NCBI GenBank assembly: GCA_015485385.1
Contig: WFTS01000089.1
Location: forward strand, 1 to 64,000
Direction of reading: 5' to 3'
From: Kordiimonadales bacterium
GTDB taxonomy: Bacteria > Pseudomonadota > Alphaproteobacteria > Sphingomonadales > Kordiimonadaceae
DNA: 64,000 nucleotides
In this document: piece after piece, positions 19,858 to 28,646 of the stretch
How positions within the stretch are numbered: position 1 is the stretch's first letter
Layout of the letters: every line of letters starts with the position of its first letter
Notes under the pieces: model-generated
Databases searched by the model: none
What the model was told of the DNA's origin: nothing
The model's input: the letters and a program-made list of their open reading frames with translations, nothing else
Position numbers and translations under genes: made by a program

Positions 19858-20021
19858 CATAGTTTCCACAGTGAGGATAGTTAAATACTGCCTTTCGAGG
19901 GTAAGCTGGGGCCTATCCTTTATGGGAGGGCCCCTGACCAGCCTTAGGGAGAAGGCGTACATGCCGTACTGATAACAGGGCTTGGCAAGGGTCAGGGGGT
20001 CGAGGGAAGTCTAGGGGGCAG
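19852..20021 (-). ncRNA. Candidate structured RNA / structured 3' UTR with three-way-junction architecture
   Basis: Closing stem 19852-19867/20005-20021, arm aggatag/ctatcct (19874-19880/19913-19919), arm cccctgacc/ggtcagggg (19931-19939/19990-19998), followed by a minus-strand terminator. Confidence 0.4.
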
Positions 20022-20024
20022 GTT

Positions 20025-20579
20025 TTAAAATTTAACCAGCAATCCAGCTTTGCTGGCCCAGCCATTTTTACCGGTTCCGTATGTGGTGTAATCAGTGCTT
20101 AACCGAAAGCTCATGCTGTCGCTGAGCGCACGCTCGTACCCGCCGCCAAAGCGCCAGCCATCATCTGTATAGGCATCCCCTGCTGCAGACGACGGATCAA
20201 ATCGGGCGCGCACATAGGCGGCTTTTGTATAAATTAGGTTCGCGCCGTCATCGCCGAAAGCCGAGCCAAGCGTTAAGCCAGCGCTATATTCATACTTGGC
20301 GTTTGCGCCGGTGATGGGGCTTTGGTAGCCGGTGTCGCCAAAAGTTCCCTCAAGGCCGATCACCAAACCACTATTCATTTGGCTGCGAAAACCAAGGACA
20401 CCACCATAATAAAAGCTTTTATCGCGGCCGGTGTCATTTGCCAGCTTGGTCCAGTCAATACCGGCTTCAACACCGATGTACGAGCCGTCAAATTTTTTGT
20501 CATTATCGGCTGCAATGGTTGCGTTGGTTGTGGCCACTATAAGGGCTGCTGTCGTAAGGAATGTTTTTATCAATGTCAT
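20025..20579 (-). CDS. Outer-membrane beta-barrel (opacity-like) protein
   Basis: Signal peptide MTLIKTFLTTAALIVATTNATIAA, GSYIGVEAGIDW, GGGYERALSDSMSFRLSTDYTTYG, C-terminal GLLVKF. Confidence 0.85.
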   Translation of the reverse strand: MTLIKTFLTTAALIVATTNATIAADNDKKFDGSYIGVEAGIDWTKLANDTGRDKSFYYGGVLGFRSQMNSGLVIGLEGTFGDTGYQSPITGANAKYEYSAGLTLGSAFGDDGANLIYTKAAYVRARFDPSSAAGDAYTDDGWRFGGGYERALSDSMSFRLSTDYTTYGTGKNGWASKAGLLVKF

Positions 20580-20836
20580 TGGGTCTCTCCAATTTCAATC
20601 TTGTTTACCCAGCGTCGCGGTGCGATTGCTGGCGTCGATGAATTGGAATATGAAGACCGACTATGGCCCTGATACGGGCAAGATGCGGCGAGATAGTGAA
20701 ACATTAAGGCTGAATGCGGCGCTCAGATTAACGGCTGTTCAGAAACGGCCTAAAAGTCTCACTAATTGGGCATTACACAGTCGTGTGTGTAAAATTGTGA
20801 CAGATACGAGACAGGACTATTGGTTGGAATGATACC

Positions 20837-23800
20837 TTAACTTATTGCAATCGCTGCTAATTTTCTTGTTAGAGAGGCTGCCGTTTTGAGGCGTTCATTT
20901 ATCTTATCTGTGCGGGCGAAATAAACCAGCTTGTGATCAGGGCGCACTTTAGCGGATTTCCCTGTTGCAGAAATGAATTCTATCAGCTTTGCGGGGTTCG
21001 AGAATTTATTATCTTTGAAGCTGATAACAAAGCCTTTTGGCCCAGCTTCAAGGCGTTCAATGCCTGCGCGCTTACTGTTACCCTTGATGATCATAATCGC
21101 CGCTAACTGCTTAACCTCAGACGGAAGTTTGCCAAATCGGTCGATCAGTTCGGCACAGTAAGCATCAATATCTTCGCGGGTTTCTAAATCTGCGAGCCGT
21201 CGGTACAAGGCCATGCGCTGGGTCAAATCAGGCACATATTTTTCCGGGATCATTACCGTGGCACCTAAGTTGATCGTTGGGGACCAGTCGGTTTCACCAA
21301 ATTCTTCATCACTGCCCCCTGCACGGGCTTCGGCAACGGCTTCCTCCAACATTTTTTGGTATAGTTCAACACCGACCTCTTTGATATTGCCTGACTGTTC
21401 GTCCCCCAGAAGGTTACCTGCGCCCCGAATATCCATATCGTGGCTGGCGATGGTAAAGCCTGCGCCAAGCGTGTCGAGTGTAGAGAGAACCTGCAACCGT
21501 TTGTCGGCATTATCGTTAAGCTTGCGATTGGCTGGTGTTGTAAGATAGGCGTAAGCCCGTGTTTTGGACCGTCCAACCCGCCCCCTTAACTGGTACAGTT
21601 GCGCAAGCCCGAACATATCGGCCCTGTGGACCACCATGGTATTGGCGGTGGGGATATCGATGCCGCTTTCGATGATAGTTGTAGATAGCAGTACATCATA
21701 CCGGCCCTCATAAAAGGCGGTCATCACGTCTTCGATCGTCGAGGGCGTCATTTGGCCGTGGGCGACGATAAACTTCACCTCGGGAACATAATCTCGCAAA
21801 AACTGGGCGGTGTCTTCTAAATCTGCAATGCGCGGGCAAACATAAAAGCTTTGGCCGCCACGGTAATGTTCGCGCAGTAAGGCCTCGCGGATAACCACTT
21901 GGTCAAACGGCAACACAAATGTACGGATTGCCAAACGGTCAACGGGCGGCGTGGCAATTATTGATAGGTCGCGAATGCCCGACATAGCCATTTGCAGTGT
22001 GCGCGGGATCGGTGTTGCCGTTAGTGTCAGCACATGCACGTTGGCCTTCAGGGCTTTCAGCTTTTCTTTGTGGCCCACACCAAAATGCTGTTCTTCGTCA
22101 ACAATCAGCAATCCTAGTTCTTTGAACTCAATGCCTTTGGCCAAAAGCGCGTGCGTGCCGATAACAATATCGAGTGTGCCTTTGCGCATTTCTTCTTTGG
22201 TGGCTTTGACATTTTTGGCCGAAACCAAGCGCGACAGCTGCCCGATCCGGATCGGCAAGCCCTCAAACCGTTCGACAAAATTGAGAAAATGCTGGCGTAC
22301 CAGAAGGGTTGTCGGCGCTACAATCGCCACCTGATGTCCGGCCATCACCGCAAGGAATGCGGCCCTGAGAGCAACCTCGGTTTTGCCAAAGCCAACATCG
22401 CCGCATATCAACCTGTCCATCGGACGGCCAGAGGCCAAATCACGCGCCACATCACCAATAGACCGCAATTGGTCGTCGGTTTCAGTAAAGGGAAAACGCG
22501 CGCAAAATTCGTCGTAAATGCCCTCGGGGCGTGTGATACGGTTGCCCTCGCGCATTTCGCGCTGTGCGGCAAGCTTGATTAAGCCATCCGCCATAATGCG
22601 GATGCGTTCTTTGGCTTTGGCTTTTCGTGCCTGCCACGCTACGCCGCCGAGCTTATCAAGCTGGGCTGTTGCGTCTTCGTTTCCAAAGCGCGATAGCACT
22701 TCGATGTTTTCGACCGGGACAAATAATTTGTCGCCGCCATAATATGTGATCAAAAGGCAATCGTGTGCAGCGTTTGTTACCTTAACAGTCTCTAAGCCTT
22801 CAAAACGGCCGATCCCGTGGCTGGCATGTACCACCAAATCACCGGGGCCAAGCGAGGAGGCTTCGCGCAAGAAATTATCAGCGCGTTTACTGCGGCGCGA
22901 TTTGCGAACCAAGCGGTCGCCCAGTACATCTTGCTCGGAAATAACAGCTAAGTCTTTGGTTTCGAAACCGCTTTCCAGTGGCAGTACTGTGACGGAAATA
23001 ATATTTTTATTCGCCGTTCGAATATCTGCCCAGCTTTCGGATATGCCAACAGGTGCCAGACCGTGATCTTCTAGCACGCCTTTCATACGCTCGGCAGCAC
23101 CGGCAGAATAACTTGCGAACACAACGCGCTTGCCTGCGGCCCTAAGCGCGCTAACGTGATCGCGCACCGCGTCGTAAACGTTGATTTCCTTATTGTTGCG
23201 CTCAGGCCCGAAGTTGCGACCTTGTTTGGCCCCAAAGCTGATCACGCCCAGCGTGGGCGGTTCCTCGAACGGCGACAGCCTACGCGCATTCAGGGTCTCA
23301 AGCAGTGTATCCCATTCAGCTTTGGTGACATAGAGGCTGCTCACGGGTACAGGTTTGTAGGGCGGTGTGTCGCTGTTGCGGATTTTTTTAGCGATTTCCA
23401 GCGCTTCATGACGCGCGTTATAATAATCACCGATGGCCTTTAGCCGTTCACCCGCAGCCTCAGCGGCTTGGTGATCAAGCGAAAGTAGCGGGTTTTCCAG
23501 ATAGTCAAACAGTGTCGCTAAGCGCTCGTGGAAAAACGGCAGCCAATGCTCGGCCCCTTGATGCTTGCGGCCTTCGCTAATGGCTTCATACAGGAGGTCG
23601 TTGGCTTTAGCCGGGCCGAAGGTCGCGACATAAGCACGCCGAAACCGTTTGATGGCTTGCTCTGATAGTGAAAACTCAGACGCAGGTTTTAGGTGCAAAT
23701 GCTTGGCCGTGCCCTTGGTGCGCTGATCTAGTGGGTCAAAGCGGCGGATGGTATCCAGTTCGTCACCGAAGAAATCCAGCCGCAGGGGCTGTTTGTGGCC

Positions 23801-24334
23801 GGGCGGAAAAATATCCATCAGGCCGCCGCGCACGGCAAATTCGCCGGGTTCCAGCACTTGGCCTGAGCGTGTGTAACCGTTCGAGGCCAAGAAATCCGTC
23901 AGGCTTGCCATATCAACGCTGTCGCCGGGTACGGCGCTAAAGGTGGCGTCTTTAATGGCGGCGCGCGGGGCAACGCGCTGCAAGGCGGCGTTGACGGTGG
24001 TCAGCACAATACGCGGCGCGCCGAGGTTTTGCCGAGCAAGCGTGGACAGTGCCGCCATGCGCTGCGCCACGATATCCGCCTGCGGGCTAACGCGGTCGTA
24101 GGGCAGGCAGTCCCATGCGGGCAGGGTGATCACCTCTAGGTCTGGTGCGAAGAAGCGTACGGCGCTTGCAAGTGCGGCTAGCCGTCCATCATCGCTGGCA
24201 ATATGGAGTAGTGGCCGCTTGCCGTCCGCAAACGCGCGCGCAGCAGCGTCAGCCAGCAGCATAGCGTCAAAGCCAGACGGCACACCGCCCGCGACCAGTT
24301 GCAGCTCTTCCTGTACAAAATCGGTGAGGGTCAT
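20837..24334 (-). CDS. mfd: Transcription-repair coupling factor
   Basis: GDLVVHASHGIGRFEGLE RID domain, GDVGFGKTEVALRAAF Walker A, DEEQHFGV, QLYQLRGRVGRSKTRAYAYL. Start set at MTLTDFVQEEL. Confidence 0.97.
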   Translation of the reverse strand: MTLTDFVQEELQLVAGGVPSGFDAMLLADAAARAFADGKRPLLHIASDDGRLAALASAVRFFAPDLEVITLPAWDCLPYDRVSPQADIVAQRMAALSTLARQNLGAPRIVLTTVNAALQRVAPRAAIKDATFSAVPGDSVDMASLTDFLASNGYTRSGQVLEPGEFAVRGGLMDIFPPGHKQPLRLDFFGDELDTIRRFDPLDQRTKGTAKHLHLKPASEFSLSEQAIKRFRRAYVATFGPAKANDLLYEAISEGRKHQGAEHWLPFFHERLATLFDYLENPLLSLDHQAAEAAGERLKAIGDYYNARHEALEIAKKIRNSDTPPYKPVPVSSLYVTKAEWDTLLETLNARRLSPFEEPPTLGVISFGAKQGRNFGPERNNKEINVYDAVRDHVSALRAAGKRVVFASYSAGAAERMKGVLEDHGLAPVGISESWADIRTANKNIISVTVLPLESGFETKDLAVISEQDVLGDRLVRKSRRSKRADNFLREASSLGPGDLVVHASHGIGRFEGLETVKVTNAAHDCLLITYYGGDKLFVPVENIEVLSRFGNEDATAQLDKLGGVAWQARKAKAKERIRIMADGLIKLAAQREMREGNRITRPEGIYDEFCARFPFTETDDQLRSIGDVARDLASGRPMDRLICGDVGFGKTEVALRAAFLAVMAGHQVAIVAPTTLLVRQHFLNFVERFEGLPIRIGQLSRLVSAKNVKATKEEMRKGTLDIVIGTHALLAKGIEFKELGLLIVDEEQHFGVGHKEKLKALKANVHVLTLTATPIPRTLQMAMSGIRDLSIIATPPVDRLAIRTFVLPFDQVVIREALLREHYRGGQSFYVCPRIADLEDTAQFLRDYVPEVKFIVAHGQMTPSTIEDVMTAFYEGRYDVLLSTTIIESGIDIPTANTMVVHRADMFGLAQLYQLRGRVGRSKTRAYAYLTTPANRKLNDNADKRLQVLSTLDTLGAGFTIASHDMDIRGAGNLLGDEQSGNIKEVGVELYQKMLEEAVAEARAGGSDEEFGETDWSPTINLGATVMIPEKYVPDLTQRMALYRRLADLETREDIDAYCAELIDRFGKLPSEVKQLAAIMIIKGNSKRAGIERLEAGPKGFVISFKDNKFSNPAKLIEFISATGKSAKVRPDHKLVYFARTDKINERLKTAASLTRKLAAIAIS

Positions 24335-24389
24335 AGCGCGGTATTCCCCCAAAGCGAGCCATCGCAGCCGCGGGGTGCAACCCTCAGAG

Positions 24390-24760
24390 CAAAGTCATCA
24401 CTCGATACACCTTTATCGTAACCCCAGACACCTTTATCGCAACCCCAGACACCAAGGTCGTCACTCGATACACTTTCGTCGTCACCCCAAACACCAAGGT
24501 CGTCACCCCGGATTTGATCCGGGGTCAATGCCGCCGCCTGCACTGCGTTTCCAGCTGGATACCGGCCTTCGCCGGTATGACGAGAAGGGCCGGTATGACG
24601 AATGGGATCGGTATGACGGGCGGTGCAGCAAGCAACACCGTTACCCGCGACGCCAATATCGTTACCCCGGCCAGCGAGATCCTCCTTCTGGCCAGCGAGA
24701 CTGTCACCCCGGACTTGATCCGGGGTCCATGCCGCCGCCTGCACTGCGTTTGCACAGGGG
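24390..24760. repeat. REP-like palindromes and short degenerate tandem repeats downstream of parE
   Basis: Two near-identical units (gtcaccccgga[tt]tgatccggggtc[ac]atgccgccgcctgcactgcgttt, at about 24499 and 24707), ggccttcgccggtatgacg palindrome plus ggtatgac[g/a] repeats, and about 21-bp caccccaaacaccaaggtcgt units. Confidence 0.85.
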
Positions 24761-24788
24761 TGTTGTCTGTTATTTTTTTGTTTCACTT

Positions 24789-25091
24789 TTATAAATGCCT
24801 TGGTGCCAGCATGTGGTCATGCAGGATACGTATAACTTCAATGCCGTAGGGTGATAAGCGGTAATAAACCATATGGCGCATTACTGGGTATTTCCGGTAT
24901 CCTTCGCGGATATGGTCACAGCCAGTTCCCGCCCTTGGGTTTTTAGCTAAAAGTGCAAAAGCGGCGCTTAAATCATCGATGTAACGCTCTGTCTGATGTG
25001 GCCCCCACTGCGCTAGAGAATAGAGCCAAACCGCTTCCATATCTTCGGCAGCTTTGGGTGTGAGCCGGTATTCAGCTCTATTTTGTGCCAT
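24789..25091 (-). CDS. parE: RelE/ParE-family toxin
   Basis: YRLTPKAAEDMEAVWLYSLAQWGPHQTERYIDDL...VMRHMVYYRLSPYGIEVIRILHDHM. Confidence 0.9.
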   Translation of the reverse strand: MAQNRAEYRLTPKAAEDMEAVWLYSLAQWGPHQTERYIDDLSAAFALLAKNPRAGTGCDHIREGYRKYPVMRHMVYYRLSPYGIEVIRILHDHMLAPRHL

Positions 25092-25329
25092 ATTTTGCAG
25101 CCATTTTTTGTTTGAAACTCGCGCTATTGAAGGGCTGCGGCTCGCCGCTTTCTTCCCCTTCGATCAAGGCTGCACGAATGGCGTCAATATCAGCTTTACT
25201 GGCTTGGTCGCGGCGGATTAAGTCCCGGATATATTCGCTGTCATTGGTGAACTCCCCCGCTGCAATCTGGGCCTTTATCCAGTCGTCTTGCCGAGTGGTG
25301 ACTGTGATGGTTTTGCGGGTTGTGGTCAT
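25078..25329 (-). CDS. parD: ParD-type antitoxin (ribbon-helix-helix)
   Basis: KTITVTTRQDDWIKAQIAAGEFTNDSEYIRDLIRRDQ; overlaps the toxin start by 14 nt. Confidence 0.9.
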   Translation of the reverse strand: MTTTRKTITVTTRQDDWIKAQIAAGEFTNDSEYIRDLIRRDQASKADIDAIRAALIEGEESGEPQPFNSASFKQKMAAKYGTK

Positions 25330-25405
25330 GAGTATATCCTTGCAATGCTATAATTCATCATACTATTGATGCGCTATAGTGATCAATACAAATTTTCCGC
25401 AGCGA

Positions 25406-25720
25406 CTATTTCGCCTTGAGAACCATGAAGTCGAGCTTTTGCAGCCGCTTCATCATTGGGCCTTGAAATGTCTCAGGCACGCCTTCGCCTTTGGTGATCC
25501 AAGCCAATATTTCATGGTCTTGTTCTTCATATAGGCGCTCGAACCACAGACAGTCGTCTTCTGTGAAATCTTTGCCATTGGCCTCGACAAAATTACCGAA
25601 GATCAGGTCCAGCTCTTTTATACCCCGGTGCCACGAGCGAAATAACAAGCGTCGCTGTCGATTTTCTAAGTCTATATCTTTGTGAGGATCATAAGTAAGA
25701 TCAAGATTGGGATCGGTCAT
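25406..25720 (-). CDS. sdhE: FAD assembly factor SdhE (succinate dehydrogenase assembly factor 2)
   Basis: RRLLFRSWHRGIKELDLIFGNFVEAN, family-typical RGxxE-like region. Confidence 0.9.
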   Translation of the reverse strand: MTDPNLDLTYDPHKDIDLENRQRRLLFRSWHRGIKELDLIFGNFVEANGKDFTEDDCLWFERLYEEQDHEILAWITKGEGVPETFQGPMMKRLQKLDFMVLKAK

Positions 25721-25817
25721 AATATGGTGTCCAAAAACAGAGAGACATTAGCCCCATTGGCGAGCGCGTCACCATAAGCTATGGTCCGGTTTCGATAAAG
25801 CGAAACTTTGTCACACT

Positions 25818-27932
25818 GTGACACCAGACAAACAGGATTTTGGGCTTATGCGCCCCGACGTGCTTAACGAATATTTCAAGGATATCAGTGGTTTACCGGG
25901 AATTGGTAAGCGCACAAAGCTGGCTGTAGAGCGTTTGGCGGGCGCACGCACACGAGATTTACTGTTTCATTTGCCTGTAAGCCTTATTGACCGCCGGTTT
26001 CGACCCAAAATAAAGGATGCCCCCGCGCACACGATTGTCACGCTTGTTGTCACAATCGGACAGCATCAGCCAAATGCCAATAAACGTATGCCTTACAGGG
26101 TGTTAGCGTCTGATAGCACCGGCGAACTGTCACTCGTGTTTTTTCATGCACGCCCCGATTATTTGCTAAAAATGTTACCAGAAGGCGAAAAGCGCATCAT
26201 TAGTGGTCGGCTGGAACATTATCAGGACCGGGCGCAAATTACCCACCCGGATTATATGGTTGATCCGGCAAATCCCGGCGATATGCCCGATCTGGAAACG
26301 GTTTATCCGCTTACCGCCGGGCTGTCGGGGAAAATGCTTCGAAAGGCCATCCACGCAGGGTTAGAGCGTGTTCCTGCCTTGCCAGAATGGCATGATAAGG
26401 CATTGATGGCGCGTGAAGGTTGGCCGGATTTTCTAACCGCGCTCAAAACCCAACATAACCCCGAAAGCGCCGAGGATTTAGCCCCTTCCAGTCTAGCAAG
26501 GCGGCGGCTGGCGTGCGACGAACTCTTGGCCACCCAGCTAGCACTGGCGATCGTTCGAGAGCGTACGCGAAGAAAGCGCGGTAGAGCTTTGAAAGTAAAC
26601 GGTAAAATACGTAACAAGCTGCTCGAATTATTGCCATATCAGCTAACCGGTGATCAGCAAACCGCCCTTAAAGACGTGACCGCTGATCTTGAGAATGAAC
26701 GCGCAATGCTGCGCTTGATGCAGGGCGATGTTGGCAGCGGCAAGACCGTTGTCGCGCTGCTCGCAATGGCGTCTGCCGTCGAAGCCGGGGTGCAGTGCGC
26801 ACTGCTCGCCCCGACGGAAATTCTCGCAAATCAGCACCTCGCCACCATTCGCCCGCTGGCCGAGGCCGCAGGTATGAAGGTGGCGCTGCTGACGGGCCGC
26901 AACAAAGGCAAAGCGCGCGCGGGGCTGCTTGAAACCCTTGCTGACGGCGGGATTGATATATTGATCGGCACCCATGCCTTGATCCAAGAAGACGTGGTTT
27001 TCAAGGATTTAGGCTTTGCAATTATCGACGAACAGCACCGGTTTGGGGTCAAGCAACGGCTTGCGCTGGCAGCGAAAGGCCAATACGGAATAGACGTTCT
27101 GGGCATGACAGCAACTCCGATCCCGCGCACCCTAACGCTTACCGCCTACGGTGATATGGATGTCTCGCTGATCCGTGAAAAACCGCCGGGTCGCAAGCCT
27201 GTGGATACCCGCGTGGTATCCCTCGACCGCCTCGCAGACGTGGCAAACGGCGTGCAGCGCGCGGTTAATTCAGGCGCGCGCGTTTACTGGGTTTGCCCTT
27301 TGGTCGAGGAAAGCGAGCTGCTGGATTTAGCGGCCGCAGACGAGCGCTATGCTAGTCTGAAAGCCATGTTCCCCGGCAAAATCGGCTTGGTAAACGGCAA
27401 GATGAAATCAGCCGACAAAGACGCGGTGATGCAGCGTTTCCAAGCAGGCGAGATCAGTGTTTTGGTCTCCACCACCGTGATTGAAGTGGGCGTCGATGTG
27501 CCCGAAGCGACCGTGATGGTGATCGAACACGCCGAGCGTTTTGGCCTGTCGCAACTGCACCAATTGCGAGGCCGAGTAGGGCGGGGGGCTGATAAATCCA
27601 GATGTATCCTGCTGCGCGCCGCCGAAATTGGCGAGGTCGCCCGCGACCGGCTGAAGATTATGCGCGAAACCGAGGACGGCTTCTTGATCGCGGAAGAAGA
27701 CCTACGGCTGCGCGGCAGCGGTGAAATCCTCGGCACGCGCCAAAGCGGCCTGCCGGAACTGAAAATGGTTGATTTCACCGCGCACGCTGACCTGATAGAG
27801 CTCGCCCGCGACGACGCCCGGCTGATCATCGCACGCGATCCCGAACTAGAAGGCAAACGCGCCGAAGCGCTTAGGACGCTACTATACCTATTCAACCGCG
27901 ACGAAGGCGTACGCCTGATGCAATCGGGTTAA
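25818..27932 (+). CDS. recG: ATP-dependent DNA helicase RecG
   Basis: Wedge/OB domain then GDVGSGKTVVALLAM, DEQHRFGV, QLHQLRGRVGRGADKSRCIL. Confidence 0.97.
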   Translation: MTPDKQDFGLMRPDVLNEYFKDISGLPGIGKRTKLAVERLAGARTRDLLFHLPVSLIDRRFRPKIKDAPAHTIVTLVVTIGQHQPNANKRMPYRVLASDSTGELSLVFFHARPDYLLKMLPEGEKRIISGRLEHYQDRAQITHPDYMVDPANPGDMPDLETVYPLTAGLSGKMLRKAIHAGLERVPALPEWHDKALMAREGWPDFLTALKTQHNPESAEDLAPSSLARRRLACDELLATQLALAIVRERTRRKRGRALKVNGKIRNKLLELLPYQLTGDQQTALKDVTADLENERAMLRLMQGDVGSGKTVVALLAMASAVEAGVQCALLAPTEILANQHLATIRPLAEAAGMKVALLTGRNKGKARAGLLETLADGGIDILIGTHALIQEDVVFKDLGFAIIDEQHRFGVKQRLALAAKGQYGIDVLGMTATPIPRTLTLTAYGDMDVSLIREKPPGRKPVDTRVVSLDRLADVANGVQRAVNSGARVYWVCPLVEESELLDLAAADERYASLKAMFPGKIGLVNGKMKSADKDAVMQRFQAGEISVLVSTTVIEVGVDVPEATVMVIEHAERFGLSQLHQLRGRVGRGADKSRCILLRAAEIGEVARDRLKIMRETEDGFLIAEEDLRLRGSGEILGTRQSGLPELKMVDFTAHADLIELARDDARLIIARDPELEGKRAEALRTLLYLFNRDEGVRLMQSG

Positions 27933-28160
27933 GCTGTTTTTCAGTAACATAATCAAGGCCATTGACTTTTTTGCGCGTTACTATACAACCCCGACATGTA
28001 CTAAATATATGAGGCAATGATGTTCTTTTTTAACGCATTTCGCCCTCCGCATCAGGAGGCTTTACCGCACCAGCGGTAATCTAGCCCGCTCGGACCAGAC
28101 GGTTTGAGCCACCTTTTGTGCTGCCTGATTTTATTCGGCAGTTGGTACGGAATTATCATC

Positions 28161-28553
28161 ATGTATGTACGATTTATATCGTCGCTGCGCTCTAGCGTGC
28201 GCGGCGTGAATGAGGGCATTTTTAGATGCGCTTATGAATGTCGGGATTGTGACCTAACACCAAACTACTTGCGTCGAGAAATTCAGATAGAGATCGAATG
28301 GTTTCACCAGCATTTACCAGTGCCCGAAGATACGGCATTTAACTATAACTCGCGTAAACGCATCGTCTTATGCTGGTTCAAGAGTGACGCTGAAGAAGTA
28401 ATATCTCATGCGTTTACATTGCGTGCGTGGCTTATTGAATGTGGTCATAGCATCAAGGTAGTGGGCACTCGCCAGCCTGGTGTCATCTGTTATTCCGATG
28501 CGTTTCAAATAGTTGCTCGGCCGCTTGCAGCTACGCCCACTAGTTGGGGCTAG
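28161..28553 (+). CDS. Hypothetical protein (start MYVRFISSL)
   Basis: Intact ORF ending IECGHSIKVVGTRQPGVICYSDAFQIVARPL; resembles a small uncharacterised proteobacterial family. Confidence 0.6.
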   Translation: MYVRFISSLRSSVRGVNEGIFRCAYECRDCDLTPNYLRREIQIEIEWFHQHLPVPEDTAFNYNSRKRIVLCWFKSDAEEVISHAFTLRAWLIECGHSIKVVGTRQPGVICYSDAFQIVARPLAATPTSWG

Positions 28554-28646
28554 TGGTTCCAGCTAGGCCAACGATATTGTTCAATTGACTAATTCTGTGC
28601 CGCGCTATTTCATGTAACAAGCTCTGATCAAACAGGAATTACAAGT

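Noticed and set aside
19852-20021. 6S RNA (ssrS)
   Set aside because: The inferred fold is branched (two arms in a closing stem), not the single rod with central bubble; no typical neighbours. Left as an unclassified candidate.
24331-24786. 151-aa minus ORF with repeated VWGDD/VSSDD motifs
   Set aside because: Encoded by degenerate tandem DNA repeats; no RBS or family signal, typical PDQVRGD-type spurious ORF.
24126-24794. 222-aa plus-strand ORF (...HSIHLYRNPRHLYRNPRH...)
   Set aside because: Antisense to mfd and then reads through the REP-like repeats; the low-complexity translation is a repeat artefact.
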